From assembly GCA_964535315.1 (NCBI GenBank), contig CAZHTS010000014.1, positions 9,187-73,186 of the forward strand: DNA of 64,000 bases. The letters are read 5' to 3'. Each line of letters starts with the position of its first letter. The first letter of the stretch is position 1. Below, in pieces: positions 7,539 through 18,499 of the stretch. Under the pieces are notes generated by a model. The model did no database searches, was not told the origin of the DNA, and saw only the letters and a program-made list of their open reading frames with translations. The translations under genes were made by a program, and so were the position numbers. Source of the stretch: CAZHTS01 sp964535315. Lineage in GTDB: Bacteria; Chloroflexota; Anaerolineae; Anaerolineales; Anaerolineaceae.

Positions 7539-9260
7539 TCAGGCCAGCCCCACAACCTCATACACCACCAACGGTTCGCGCTTGCCCTTGGCCTGCACGG
7601 GGTCATGCGGGATTACCCTTACCTGCGCGGCCACCATGTCGTAAATCTGCTTGGTAATCAGAATCTGCCCGGGGGCGGCATTCTCTTGAATGCGCTTTGC
7701 CGTGTTCACCGAATCGCCAATTGCCGTGTACTCCAGACGTTTCTCCGTACCCACCAGACCCAATACAGCCTCGCCCACATGCAAACCAACCCCGAACGAG
7801 AGGCGAGTATTCCCCGGGGTGCTCAGGTGCAAGGTCTGCAAACTGGTCTGAATGGCCAACGCCGCCCGGATAGCGCGCAGGGCATGGTCAGGTTGTGGAA
7901 TGGGCGCATTAAACCACGCCATCACCGCATCCCCCAGGAATTTATCCACAGTGCCTTCTTCGTTCAACACGGCTTCCGCAGCCGCCGCCAGGTAACAGTT
8001 CAACACCGACACCAGTTCTTCTGGCTGTACCGTTTCGCTGTAACTGGTGAAACCGCGAATATCCGCAAACAAAACCGAAATCTGCGTACGCTTGCCGCCC
8101 AGGGCCAGACTGTTGGGATCCAGTTGTTCGATTACTGCCGGTGAAACCATACGCTCAAACAAACGGCGTTGCGCCTCCAGGCGTTTCTTCTCGGTCAGAT
8201 CCTCGAGCACAATCGCCACGCCCTGTGTGGTATCTTGTACATCCTTGAGCGGCGTCAGGCTAAAACGCAAATCCACCTGGCCGCGCTCGGGCAAAATCGA
8301 AACCAGTTCCAGGCCAAGCACCGGCTGATCGGTACGCAATACCCGCTCCAGATAAGGGCTGAGTGTAGGCGCCAGGGGAGAAAGAGTCTGTTGGATCGCA
8401 AAGCCCACCAGATCGTTTGACGCCCGCCCAAGGATCATAGCCGCCGCCCGGTTACACATCAACACGCGCTCCTCTACATCAGCCGTAAGGACGCCGCTGG
8501 CAATAGAGGCAAACACGTTGTCCATCAGGTTCTTCAACTCGGTAACTTCGGCCAGTGTACGCCGCACAGAAGCAAATAGACGGGCGTTCTCAATTGCCAC
8601 CGCCGCCTGGTTGGCAAAGGCGGTCAACAGATCCAACTCCTTATGCGTAAACAACCCGCTACGAATACGGTTATCGGCGTAAATTACGCCGGTGATTTCG
8701 TTCTTCACAATCAGCGGCACGCACAAAATAGAACGCAAATTATAAGCAACCACACTCTCCTGGCGGCCAAAACGCGGGTCCTCCTGCGCGTTGGTCGTCA
8801 GAACCGGCTGGCCTTCGTTGGCCACGCGATCGATGATCGTGCTGCTCACCGCAAATTCCGAGGGGTCGATCGATTCTTGCACCCAGTTGCGCGCCACCAA
8901 CATATCCAGCTTGCCTTCACTGTTGCGCATCATCAAAAAGCCCCGCTCGGCGCGTGTCAGGCGAATAATGGTATCCATCACAATCTGAAGCACAGTGTCC
9001 AATTCCAGCGAAGAATTGACCACCTGCCCAATCTGCGCCAGAGCACGCAGGCTGCGGCGTTCTTCTTCCAGGGCATTTACCTGGCGCTGGATCTGATTTA
9101 AAATGCCGGCGAGTTGAAAAACACCTTCATAGATAAACTGTGGCACAGCCGCTGGACGATTTTGTTGCAAATAGCTCTGCATTTGCTGCACCATTTGCGT
9201 AAAATGCGCCAGTTGTTGGTCCAGGGTGATGTAGGTGGAAGAATCTGAAATGTTGGGCAC
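7539..9260 (-). CDS. Class III adenylate cyclase with GAF and PAS domains
   Basis: About 573 residues. A short helical N-terminus leads into a GAF domain (about 75-230), a PAS domain (about 245-360) and a class III cyclase homology domain (about 390-573). The catalytic set is complete: metal-binding D400 (LFADIRGFTS) and D444, the adenine-selecting pair K440 (VDKFLGD) and T512 (EYTAIGD), and transition-state residues N519 and R523 (NTAKR). It should therefore make cAMP in response to a ligand or redox signal sensed by GAF/PAS. The GTG at 9260 is chosen because GAGG lies 6 bases upstream; a TTG at 9272 is also in frame. It follows the transglutaminase gene by about 30 bases and is probably co-transcribed. 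Confidence 0.88.
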   Translation of the reverse strand: MPNISDSSTYITLDQQLAHFTQMVQQMQSYLQQNRPAAVPQFIYEGVFQLAGILNQIQRQVNALEEERRSLRALAQIGQVVNSSLELDTVLQIVMDTIIRLTRAERGFLMMRNSEGKLDMLVARNWVQESIDPSEFAVSSTIIDRVANEGQPVLTTNAQEDPRFGRQESVVAYNLRSILCVPLIVKNEITGVIYADNRIRSGLFTHKELDLLTAFANQAAVAIENARLFASVRRTLAEVTELKNLMDNVFASIASGVLTADVEERVLMCNRAAAMILGRASNDLVGFAIQQTLSPLAPTLSPYLERVLRTDQPVLGLELVSILPERGQVDLRFSLTPLKDVQDTTQGVAIVLEDLTEKKRLEAQRRLFERMVSPAVIEQLDPNSLALGGKRTQISVLFADIRGFTSYSETVQPEELVSVLNCYLAAAAEAVLNEEGTVDKFLGDAVMAWFNAPIPQPDHALRAIRAALAIQTSLQTLHLSTPGNTRLSFGVGLHVGEAVLGLVGTEKRLEYTAIGDSVNTAKRIQENAAPGQILITKQIYDMVAAQVRVIPHDPVQAKGKREPLVVYEVVGLA

Positions 9261-9292
9261 AATACACCTCAAAATGAAAAAATGAGCGATCG

Positions 9293-11617
9293 CTAACCGA
9301 ATTTACGACGCAGCCAGGCACGATAGGCCTGAGAACGGATCCGGCGTGCCGCGGCATAAAAACGCTTTACATCAGCCGGATAAGGGCTATACATTGCGCG
9401 CTGGTACTCCTCCAACAACACTGCAACCGGACGAGATGTTTCGGGTAGAACCGCCAGGAAAATGTTCACCTGCTCCGCCGGAGTCTGTGATGGATGAACA
9501 TTCTTCCCAAATAATTGTATCAACTTCATCGAATTATTGAAAGTGTTTTCGAGTGGGCTAAGTTGCTGGCGATGTAACCAGTTTCGCAAGGCGCGCGGGA
9601 TCGGTATCTTGCGCTGCTCCAGGGTATTTTCCAGTAAGAACGCAAATGCCACATCGGGCTGACGCGAACGCCAGAGGTACCCCAGCAAACCCAGGAGGAT
9701 CACCATCCCCCCCGCCGCGATCAACACAATCTGCCCCCACGATAAGCGTTGCGGCTCAGGAGGTTGGTCAACCGGCACGTCTGCTTCCAACAGGCTCTCG
9801 GCGCGTTCCTCGCCCAGCCTGCGGCGATCCGGGTCAATATCCCACAGGCCTGCCAGCCCGGCGTAATCACCATTTGTTGCGCTCCGCGGTTCGCCCTCTG
9901 GAATTTCACGAGGCGGAAACGCTGCGGTAGGTTCAAACTCGACCCAACCCACACCGACAAAATACACCTCAGGCCAGGCATGACTATCCGCCTGGCGCAC
10001 CAGGTAAGCCGGCTTTTCAGGGTCCGCCTCACCCTGAGCGTAGCCCACCGCCAGCCGGGCCGGGATGCCCAGATACCGCAACAGGATCACCTCAGCCGTC
10101 GCATAATAATTACAAAAACCCTGCCGGTCTTCAAACAAGAACCAATCCAACGGATCATAATCGGGCGGCGGCGCCGAAACAACCGGTTGGTACTGGTAAT
10201 TACTGCGCAAATAGTGGGTGACCGCCACAACCTGATCGTAAGGTGTGTTTGCGTCGGCGGCAATCTTGCCCGCCAGATCCCGTATCCGCCTGGGCAGATG
10301 ATCGGGTAGCTGCAAATAGCGCTCAACAACCCAACTGGGATATTCCCGCCCGCTGCCACGCAGCAGCCGCACCGTAGGCGCGACCACGATCGTATTCGCC
10401 CGATACGCCTCCCCAACCGGCACCGGCGCCTCTACCACCAGCGAAATGATATCAGTCTGCTTATTACCTCCCGAATCATGATAAAAAAGCCGCGTCGGTC
10501 GGCTGATCCCCTTGGGCAAACCCGGAACATACAAAGTATTGACCAATGGCAAATAGGGCGTCACCTGAACAGAAATGGGTTGGTACCCACTCCAGGCAGG
10601 ATTTGCGAAAGAGTCATCCCACGCCGGCATCTGGCGCACCAGGCCGGGCGTAGAACGCCAGATACCATCCTGATAGACATCATATACCCGCCCACGCCAG
10701 TAATAACGGCTCCCCTGAGGCGGCGCAACATCCACGTCGACGCGAAATACCGGGACGTTATTTAGCGGGGAGCCAGTTCCCAACGCCATCTCCGATCCAA
10801 AAGAGCTGACCTCGGTAACGTATTGTCCCTGCAAACCGGCAAACAGATTCGAGATGCGCCCGCGCAGCGTTTCCCAACTGCGTGTCAGGCTGCTTGAATC
10901 GGCGGTGGCGATTGTGGAAATCAATATCGGCAGATTCCAGGCAATCAACACCAACGACAACCCGGCTACCACCGCCCCGCGGGTCAACTCGAAGCCCACC
11001 CCCTCATCAATCGTATACCCGCTGAGCGACCACAACCGCTGCGAATTCAAATAATACATCCGCCCAATTAACGCGACCGCAAAAACTACAAACGCCCCCA
11101 TATACAAATCGCTGCGCGTAAATCCGGGATGATAAAACTCGATCAGCCCCATGACCAACGTACCAATCCCTACGGGAACCCAGGGTTTTCCGTAACGCAC
11201 CAGCAAATAAGCGGCGGTGACTGCCGTAAACCAGAATGCCAATGAGATGACCAGCAAAAAGAGCAACGGGTCGCTGATCGGTTCGTTGTTCACAAACATC
11301 CATACGCTGCGCCCCAGGCGATCACCCAGCACCCACAGACGCTCCAGCCAGTTGTAACGATAATCCAACGTGGTTCCTAATTGCCAGGGAACCATATACA
11401 GGCTGAGGATAGCAGCAAACAACCACACCCAACGCTTCCGGAAAAAGCTGCGCCCCATCAACAGCCCCAGCAAACCACCCACGAAGGTCAGCACCTCGAC
11501 GATCCCCAGATTATCGGTCCACTTGGTCGCCTGCAAACGAAGCACGATAATCTCCAACAAGACCATCAAAATCAAGGCCGCCGGCCAATCCCACCAACGT
11601 TGGTTTTCTCGATTCAT
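9293..11617 (-). CDS. Multi-pass membrane transglutaminase-like protein (TgpA-type)
   Basis: About 774 residues. Six or so N-terminal membrane helices (to about residue 240) are followed by a large extracytoplasmic part with a transglutaminase-like core: nucleophile C502 in RQGFCNYYATAE, then H546 in DSHAWPEVYF and an acidic residue in GWVEFEPT. A further helix near residue 640 leads to a cytoplasmic tail resembling DUF4129. Proteins of this layout are common in bacteria, often beside MoxR ATPases and DUF58 proteins, but no such partner is seen here. The ATG at 11617 is preferred over a TTG at 11632. The gene is divergent from the PAP2 phosphatase gene and probably heads an operon with the cyclase. 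Confidence 0.85.
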   Translation of the reverse strand: MNRENQRWWDWPAALILMVLLEIIVLRLQATKWTDNLGIVEVLTFVGGLLGLLMGRSFFRKRWVWLFAAILSLYMVPWQLGTTLDYRYNWLERLWVLGDRLGRSVWMFVNNEPISDPLLFLLVISLAFWFTAVTAAYLLVRYGKPWVPVGIGTLVMGLIEFYHPGFTRSDLYMGAFVVFAVALIGRMYYLNSQRLWSLSGYTIDEGVGFELTRGAVVAGLSLVLIAWNLPILISTIATADSSSLTRSWETLRGRISNLFAGLQGQYVTEVSSFGSEMALGTGSPLNNVPVFRVDVDVAPPQGSRYYWRGRVYDVYQDGIWRSTPGLVRQMPAWDDSFANPAWSGYQPISVQVTPYLPLVNTLYVPGLPKGISRPTRLFYHDSGGNKQTDIISLVVEAPVPVGEAYRANTIVVAPTVRLLRGSGREYPSWVVERYLQLPDHLPRRIRDLAGKIAADANTPYDQVVAVTHYLRSNYQYQPVVSAPPPDYDPLDWFLFEDRQGFCNYYATAEVILLRYLGIPARLAVGYAQGEADPEKPAYLVRQADSHAWPEVYFVGVGWVEFEPTAAFPPREIPEGEPRSATNGDYAGLAGLWDIDPDRRRLGEERAESLLEADVPVDQPPEPQRLSWGQIVLIAAGGMVILLGLLGYLWRSRQPDVAFAFLLENTLEQRKIPIPRALRNWLHRQQLSPLENTFNNSMKLIQLFGKNVHPSQTPAEQVNIFLAVLPETSRPVAVLLEEYQRAMYSPYPADVKRFYAAARRIRSQAYRAWLRRKFG

Positions 11618-11669
11618 ATTTTGAGTGTACAATAAAAGTCATTCTTTCGTCAATCGCCCGGAGGCGCCA

Positions 11670-12659
11670 ATGGATTCACTGCACCAACTCGAACTGGTTT
11701 TCATCTTATGGCTACAATCGCTCGGCACCTGGCTGGCCACGCCAATGGAGTTCTTCTCCTTTCTCGGAACCGAAGAGTTTTACATGATTTTGATCCCTGC
11801 GCTGTACTGGTGTGTCGATAGCACCATCGGCCTGCGCGTCGGCATGATCTTAATGCTCAGCACAACATTCGACCACTACCTCAAAATGGCATTTCACGGC
11901 CCACGGCCCTATTGGGTGGAACCCAAATTACATGCTTACGCCGCCGAAACCTCGTTTGGCATCCCATCTGGACACTCGATGAATGCAGCCAGTGTGTGGG
12001 GGTTGGTCGCCAGCGTTTTTCGAAGCCGTTGGATCAAAATTCCGGCCGTGGCCCTCATCTTCTTGATTGGCCTCTCGCGCCTGTATCTGGCCGTTCATTT
12101 CGTCCGCGACGTATTGACAGGCTGGCTGCTGGGTGGATTGTTCTTGTGGCTGTTCCTTCGCTATCAAGACCGTATCAGCGATTGGGTGGCAAAACTGGGG
12201 TTCAAAAAACAAATCCTCATCTCCCTGGCAAGCGCATTGGTTTTTATCTTGGGCTGGCTGCTCTTCGCCAGCATTCAGAATACCTGGCAAATTCCGGCCG
12301 AGTGGATTGCCAACGCTTCGGCCGCCTGGCCCGACAAACCGATTACCCCATTTGAAGTAAGCAGTGTCTTCACCGTTGCCGGGATGTGGACCGGCATCAC
12401 TTGTGGCGCCGCCTGGTATAAGCATCGCTTCGGCCGATTTAACGCTCAGGGCAGCCCCCAGCAATTAATCTGGCGCTATACCCTCGGCTGGATCGGCATC
12501 CTCATCTTGTGGAGAGGCATAGGGCTCATCCAGCCGCGCAGCGAATTTCTGTGGGCCTATCTCTTCCGCCTGGTGCGTTATATCCTGATCGGCGGCTGGA
12601 TATCTTTTCTGGCGCCCTTACTCTTCTTGCGCCTCAAACTGACCAAACCCGGTGTATAA
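11670..12659 (+). CDS. PAP2-family membrane phosphatase
   Basis: A 329-residue integral membrane protein with about eight helices and all three PAP2 motifs: KMAFHGPRPYW (KX6RP), IPSGHSMNA (PSGH) and SRLYLAVHFVRDVLTGW (SRX5HX3D). The family removes phosphate from lipids such as undecaprenyl pyrophosphate or phosphatidate at the outer membrane face. An extra C-terminal block of helices (about 180-329) follows the catalytic part, an arrangement common in this PAP2 subgroup. The ATG at 11670 is chosen because CGGAGG lies just upstream. A role in recycling the lipid carrier for the neighbouring polysaccharide genes is plausible but is inference. Confidence 0.9.
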   Translation: MDSLHQLELVFILWLQSLGTWLATPMEFFSFLGTEEFYMILIPALYWCVDSTIGLRVGMILMLSTTFDHYLKMAFHGPRPYWVEPKLHAYAAETSFGIPSGHSMNAASVWGLVASVFRSRWIKIPAVALIFLIGLSRLYLAVHFVRDVLTGWLLGGLFLWLFLRYQDRISDWVAKLGFKKQILISLASALVFILGWLLFASIQNTWQIPAEWIANASAAWPDKPITPFEVSSVFTVAGMWTGITCGAAWYKHRFGRFNAQGSPQQLIWRYTLGWIGILILWRGIGLIQPRSEFLWAYLFRLVRYILIGGWISFLAPLLFLRLKLTKPGV

Positions 12660-12660
12660 T
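12655..12660 (+). promoter_or_regulatory. Candidate -10 element (TATAAT)
   Basis: A consensus TATAAT preceded by TG lies 33 bases before the ATG of the small YtxH-like gene and overlaps the end of the PAP2 gene. No convincing -35 hexamer was found at 16-18 bases. Confidence 0.45.
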
Positions 12661-12693
12661 AGAAAACATAACCGTATCACCTGGAGGAACACG

Positions 12694-12915
12694 ATGCGCA
12701 AATTTGCCAGCTTCATTCTGGGCGCCGCCCTGGGCGGATTGATTGGGGGCATGACAGCCATTTTGCTAGCTCCTTCTTCCGGGAACTGTACCCGGCAGCG
12801 CCTACGCGAATATGTCGAACACATCCAGTTGGAAGTAAAACAGGCCGCAGAATTACGGCGCGGCGAACTGCAACAGCAGCTTGCGCAGCTGCGCGAGCCC
12901 ATCCAACTGGAGTAA
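12694..12915 (+). CDS. YtxH-like small membrane protein
   Basis: A 73-residue protein: one glycine/alanine-rich N-terminal helix (FILGAALGGLIGGMTAILLA) followed by APSSGNCTRQRLREY and an amphipathic, charged helix to the end. The helix plus LLAPSSG-(x)-RxxL pattern is typical of YtxH/DUF3618-like proteins, where a membrane anchor carries a coiled-coil tail. The ATG at 12694 has GGAGG 7 bases upstream; an in-frame ATG at 12652 overlaps the PAP2 gene and is rejected. The unit ends at the strong hairpin at 12936. The cellular role is unknown. Confidence 0.7.
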   Translation: MRKFASFILGAALGGLIGGMTAILLAPSSGNCTRQRLREYVEHIQLEVKQAAELRRGELQQQLAQLREPIQLE

Positions 12916-12935
12916 AACGGCCCCCACCTGCACAT

Positions 12936-12969
12936 AAAAAAATCCCAGGGATGACCCTGGGATTTTTTT
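12936..12969. terminator. Bidirectional rho-independent terminator
   Basis: A perfect 15-base inverted repeat (A7TCCCAGGG / CCCTGGGATTTTTTT) with the 4-base loop ATGA. It has a T run on either strand, so it can terminate both the YtxH-like gene from the left and the metalloprotease gene from the right. Confidence 0.92.
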
Positions 12970-12997
12970 GTTCATCAGAGAACACCGTCGTGGGCGG

Positions 12998-15076
<2,079 letters not shown>

Positions 15077-15151
15077 TTATTCACCTTGTATCATTCACAC
15101 AATCTCGGATCCTGCCAGCTATTAAGACAACAAGACCCCGTCCATCCACAC

Positions 15152-15179
15152 ATTGTATCGCAATTTTTAGCAACGGCAA
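15152..15179 (-). promoter_or_regulatory. Candidate promoter of the metalloprotease gene
   Basis: On the minus strand TTGCCG, 16 bases, TACAAT. It lies about 75 bases upstream of the protease ATG and downstream of the Wzy-like gene. Confidence 0.5.
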
Positions 15180-15196
15180 CCTGTTCAGGAACAAGA

Positions 15197-16669
15197 TCAG
15201 GCTTCACCATTACACGACCGGCCTACCATCGTACAGGCAGCCGTGACCAGCCCCATCGAAATCCAGTAATAGGGTATCGCAAACGAGTCCAGGCTAAAAC
15301 CCTCGATCACAAAAGCAATCAGCACCAATACTCCTGCCAGACCAATGGTGCGCACCAGCGCCTCAGGGCGCGTGCGCAAATAGTGGGCCGTACGCCACAA
15401 AACGTACATCCAACCGGCAAAGAAAGCAAAACCGACCAGCCCGGTTTCAGCCAACAGGCGCACCCAAAAACTCTTCACGTTGGGCAGGCTGGAGGAACGG
15501 TACATCAACCGGCGCACTTCAATATAATTCCAACCATCAGAGGCAATGGCTTTCGGGAAAAAGTAGCCCGAATTCCCAGGCCCGACGCCCAACCAGGGAT
15601 GATCGCCAAACAGTTCCCAGCCAGCCTGCCAGTACACCACCCGCTCGGCAAATACCAGTTGCTTCGAAAAACGTTGTACCACGTTCTCGCCGGCAAACGA
15701 AAAATTGAACAGGCTTTGCATTCGCGGATCCACCCGGCTCAGGCCGTAGGCAAGCCCCAGGAGCACACACAGATAGCCACCCAGTAAAACGATAAACAGC
15801 CCGGCCGACAAAACACTGCCGCGCAAACGCTGCGCCCAGGCAAAATGCTTCCAGTCGACCAGGTGCGACCGCAGCCAGGCCACCAGCCACAAATGCCCCC
15901 GCCACAGCAAAAAGGCCACGGCCAACAAGAACGCCAGCAATCCAACCCGAGACAACGACAGCAACAACACCACAACGCCCAACGCCAGCAATCCGTTTTC
16001 AAATGTCAACTTCCACACCCGAAAACGATGCACCGTGTTGCCCTGGACACTGGCCGACAACCACAACGGCAGATACAGCATGTTCAACTGATGCGCCAAC
16101 CAGGAAGGCTCTAACGCAAAACCGGTAGGACGTTGGCGATACAAAGGCCCCAGCGAGATCAGATCTTGAAAATCGCGCAAAAAGTCTGGATAGCGCCCCA
16201 CACCATACCAGACCGCCGCCTGAATCAACGACCAGGCCAGAATCGCTGCACCGCTCCAGTTGATCCAGCGCAGGGTTCGTTCCAGATGAGACCGCTCCGT
16301 CGGGAAAGTCGCCGCAACCAGATAAAAACTGATGCCAACGATCAGCGTCACCACCGCCATAATTTCGTTACGCAGCGGAGATACCTCTTTAAACGCCGGC
16401 AACACCGCAAAAGCCGAAAATAGAGCAGAGAACACAAAGACGGAAAAGAAAGCCAGCAGCGGGACAACCTGCGGCGGTAAACGCCGGCCCATCAGCGCCA
16501 GCGGTACGAGCCAGATCAACACCAATATCCCCAGCATTACCCCCGAAGGCGCCGCGACCGAATCCGAACCGACGAGCTTCCGTATCAACGGCATGCTGGT
16601 GATTGGCAGCAACCATACCAGGCCTGCCCAGGTGCACCAGCGCGCCAGATCCAATACCCTGCGCATCAT
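15197..16669 (-). CDS. O-antigen ligase / polymerase (Wzy/WaaL-like) membrane protein
   Basis: A 490-residue protein with around eleven or twelve hydrophobic helices and, near residue 350-390, the large external loop of the Wzy_C family: WELFGDHPWLGVGPGNSGYF. Such proteins polymerise or ligate lipid-linked oligosaccharides at the outer face of the cytoplasmic membrane. The upstream Wzz-like gene overlaps it by four bases (ATGA), the common pairing of a polymerase with its chain-length regulator. In a Chloroflexota host without LPS the product would more likely be a cell-wall-linked or free surface polysaccharide; that is inference. Confidence 0.85.
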   Translation of the reverse strand: MMRRVLDLARWCTWAGLVWLLPITSMPLIRKLVGSDSVAAPSGVMLGILVLIWLVPLALMGRRLPPQVVPLLAFFSVFVFSALFSAFAVLPAFKEVSPLRNEIMAVVTLIVGISFYLVAATFPTERSHLERTLRWINWSGAAILAWSLIQAAVWYGVGRYPDFLRDFQDLISLGPLYRQRPTGFALEPSWLAHQLNMLYLPLWLSASVQGNTVHRFRVWKLTFENGLLALGVVVLLLSLSRVGLLAFLLAVAFLLWRGHLWLVAWLRSHLVDWKHFAWAQRLRGSVLSAGLFIVLLGGYLCVLLGLAYGLSRVDPRMQSLFNFSFAGENVVQRFSKQLVFAERVVYWQAGWELFGDHPWLGVGPGNSGYFFPKAIASDGWNYIEVRRLMYRSSSLPNVKSFWVRLLAETGLVGFAFFAGWMYVLWRTAHYLRTRPEALVRTIGLAGVLVLIAFVIEGFSLDSFAIPYYWISMGLVTAACTMVGRSCNGEA

Positions 16670-17463
16670 AAACCGCGCTTCTTTCCCTGGGACAGCGGAA
16701 TGACCCAGCCGGCGACCAATAGACCGAGCAAAGCCCCCGCCAGGATCAACGTATTTCGCTGAAATCGCACCGGGCGCTCAGGGCGCTCAGGGGTCTGGCT
16801 GCGCTCAAACAGCAACGCCGGCATAAGCCCCTGGCTGGCCAGCTTCTCCGCCTGTAACGCCTCGCCGGTCTTTGCCAGTTCTTGTTGGATGGCGCTCAAA
16901 TTATGCAGATTGCACACCGCATGCACCGGCTCAACGGCCACAGCGTTTTGCATACAGCCCACCAGCGTATCACGGTAACGGCGCAGCCCCTCGGCCTGCA
17001 AAGCATGCCGGTAGGCGTCCTGCAATACTGCCTGCGCCTCATCCGCCCACAAACCGGCCAGAATATGGGCCGCCGCGGCGTCTGGATAACGCACCCGCAG
17101 CACCCAGGTTTGATTCCTGCGTTCGATGAAAAACACCTCTTTGCGCTGCGGCGTCGAAATGACGATCCCCTGCGCTTCAGCCTGCTTCACCACACGGTCG
17201 AGCACCGCACTGGAACCCAAGATATCGCCGGCGATACCCAACGCAAAGTCCTCTTCGATATCGGTCAACGCACCGGTACGCGTGAAATCAATGGTAAAAG
17301 TAAACTCCGCCCGGGCTTCGTACACTGGCGCCAGGAAAAATTGGGCCCCCCATCCAATTCCCCCTCCCATCAAAACCAACAGCACCACCAACCACCAGCG
17401 CCGCAAAGCCAGACTCAACCCAAAACTGCCCGGGGCCTCTTGCGATTGCATCTGTGACATCAT
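16666..17463 (-). CDS. Wzz-like polysaccharide chain-length determinant
   Basis: About 265 residues with a membrane helix near the N-terminus (residues 22-42), an extracytoplasmic region of about 190 residues and a second helix (about 230-252) before a short basic tail, the Wzz/PCP-1 layout. The start motif FLAPVYEARAEFTF after helix 1 is typical of the family. No kinase domain is fused. The ATG at 17463 is preferred because a consensus -10 (TATAAT) occupies 17515-17510, which would lie over the alternative start at 17511. Its stop overlaps the polymerase start. It should set the modal length of the polymer made by the neighbouring Wzy-like protein. Confidence 0.78.
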   Translation of the reverse strand: MMSQMQSQEAPGSFGLSLALRRWWLVVLLVLMGGGIGWGAQFFLAPVYEARAEFTFTIDFTRTGALTDIEEDFALGIAGDILGSSAVLDRVVKQAEAQGIVISTPQRKEVFFIERRNQTWVLRVRYPDAAAAHILAGLWADEAQAVLQDAYRHALQAEGLRRYRDTLVGCMQNAVAVEPVHAVCNLHNLSAIQQELAKTGEALQAEKLASQGLMPALLFERSQTPERPERPVRFQRNTLILAGALLGLLVAGWVIPLSQGKKRGL

Positions 17464-17509
17464 TGAATCCAGAATGGTTCCTTTCCTCGAAAGAGTACAA
17501 ACAGGCTCC

Positions 17510-17515
17510 ATTATA
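17510..17515 (-). promoter_or_regulatory. Candidate -10 element of the wzz-wzy-like operon
   Basis: TATAAT on the minus strand, about 45 bases upstream of the chosen Wzz start, with GAGGAAAGG in the predicted leader. No clear -35 was found. Confidence 0.5.
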
Positions 17516-17543
17516 CCTTACACTGCTGGCCCTTTAAATCAAC

Positions 17544-17570
17544 AGAGCTTTGCCGGCGCGGCAAAGCTCT
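17544..17570. repeat. Perfect palindromic hairpin (REP-like or terminator)
   Basis: AGAGCTTTGCCG, GCG loop, CGGCAAAGCTCT: a perfect 12-base stem. It lies downstream of the lipoprotein gene (minus strand) and upstream of the Wzz-like gene. There is no T run, so it is either a factor-independent RNA stabiliser or a dispersed palindromic repeat rather than a classical terminator. Confidence 0.65.
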
Positions 17571-17595
17571 ACCCTTGACCGGAGAAAATACGGGA

Positions 17596-18411
17596 TTATT
17601 TGGCCTGGAAATTAATCAACACCAGATTCCTGTTGCAATCCCCTTGCGTATCAAATGGGATGCGGCCAGAAAGTTCACGCCCGCCGACGTCAAAGATTTG
17701 AATAAACAGCGTCTGTTGTGAGGCCAGTGGTTTTGAACCGATTTGCATCTCAAAACCGCCGGGGCCGTACGCCGTGGCAAGCCCGGTGAAAGCCAGGGCA
17801 TCCACCGCAGCGTTATTAAGCTGCCCGTCCACCACGATCACCAGATTCTTGACCGCCGTTCCCGTCTTGTTGAACACCTGACCGGCGACCCCCAACCAGT
17901 TACAACCCAGTTCGGGATGCGTAAAGTTTTGGGCGTAGAGCGGAGTGTTCGGCTGAACGCTATAGATTCGCGGGTCGGGCGTCGCCGTCGGCGTCCGGCT
18001 GGGGATGGGGGTGCGCGTCAGCGTGGCCGTGCGGGTCGGGATCGGCGTGCGCGTTGGAGTTTCCGTACGCGTGGGAGTGGCCGTTTTGGTTTCTGTAGCC
18101 GTCGAGGTGGGGGTACGGGTGGGGGTCAAAGACTTTTCAGGCGTACTGGTCAGCGTGGCGCTCGGCACGATGGTCGCCGTCGGCGGACAAACCGGGCAGG
18201 GAGCGCTGGTGGGGCATTGTTGCACGACCTGTTGTTGCAGGGTGGCAACCGGTGTCTCACTGGCAGCCGCCACCGCCAGGGCCGCCTGGGGTGGTTCAGG
18301 GGAAACCACGGCCTCTCCATCGCCTCCGCCGGGCAGCAGCCCCTGTAAGCTGGCGCAACCCGTCAACATCAACAAAACCAACACCCCCAACCAGTGCAAT
18401 CCTCTTGGCAT
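17596..18411 (-). CDS. Lipoprotein with Thr/Pro-rich repeat linker
   Basis: A 271-residue lipoprotein: signal peptide with lipobox LTGC (C19), a low-complexity spacer, and from about residue 85 to 150 a string of TPTRTPT-like repeats containing several variants (TATLTR, TPIPSR). The C-terminal 120 residues form a separate folded domain with four or so beta-strand-like segments and conserved-looking NWLGVAGQVFN and ELSGRIPFDT. The repeat probably spans the cell wall and may be glycosylated on Thr. The ATG at 18411 has GGAGG 6 bases upstream; TTG at 18417 is in frame but lies too close to the ribosome site. I do not recognise the C-terminal domain. Confidence 0.75.
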   Translation of the reverse strand: MPRGLHWLGVLVLLMLTGCASLQGLLPGGGDGEAVVSPEPPQAALAVAAASETPVATLQQQVVQQCPTSAPCPVCPPTATIVPSATLTSTPEKSLTPTRTPTSTATETKTATPTRTETPTRTPIPTRTATLTRTPIPSRTPTATPDPRIYSVQPNTPLYAQNFTHPELGCNWLGVAGQVFNKTGTAVKNLVIVVDGQLNNAAVDALAFTGLATAYGPGGFEMQIGSKPLASQQTLFIQIFDVGGRELSGRIPFDTQGDCNRNLVLINFQAK

Positions 18412-18453
18412 ACCCAACCTCCCTGACAGAGCGGCTTAATTTCGTCTTAATAA

Positions 18454-18459
18454 ATTATA
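18454..18459 (-). promoter_or_regulatory. Candidate -10 element of the lipoprotein gene
   Basis: Consensus TATAAT on the minus strand, about 43 bases before the lipoprotein ATG, in the AT-rich gap after the flippase-like gene. The -35 is not evident. Confidence 0.5.
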
Positions 18460-18499
18460 TCACTGCTCTGCGTTGCAGGTTTTGTGCCAGCCGGGCAAT

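Noticed and set aside
12652..12915. Longer version of the YtxH-like protein starting at 12652
   Set aside because: It would start inside the PAP2 gene and has no ribosome site; the ATG at 12694 has GGAGG.
17990..18160. Repeated TACGCGT/GTGCGCG-like units that might suggest a CRISPR or a tandem DNA repeat
   Set aside because: They encode the Thr/Pro repeat linker of a lipoprotein; there are no equal-length direct repeats with unique spacers.
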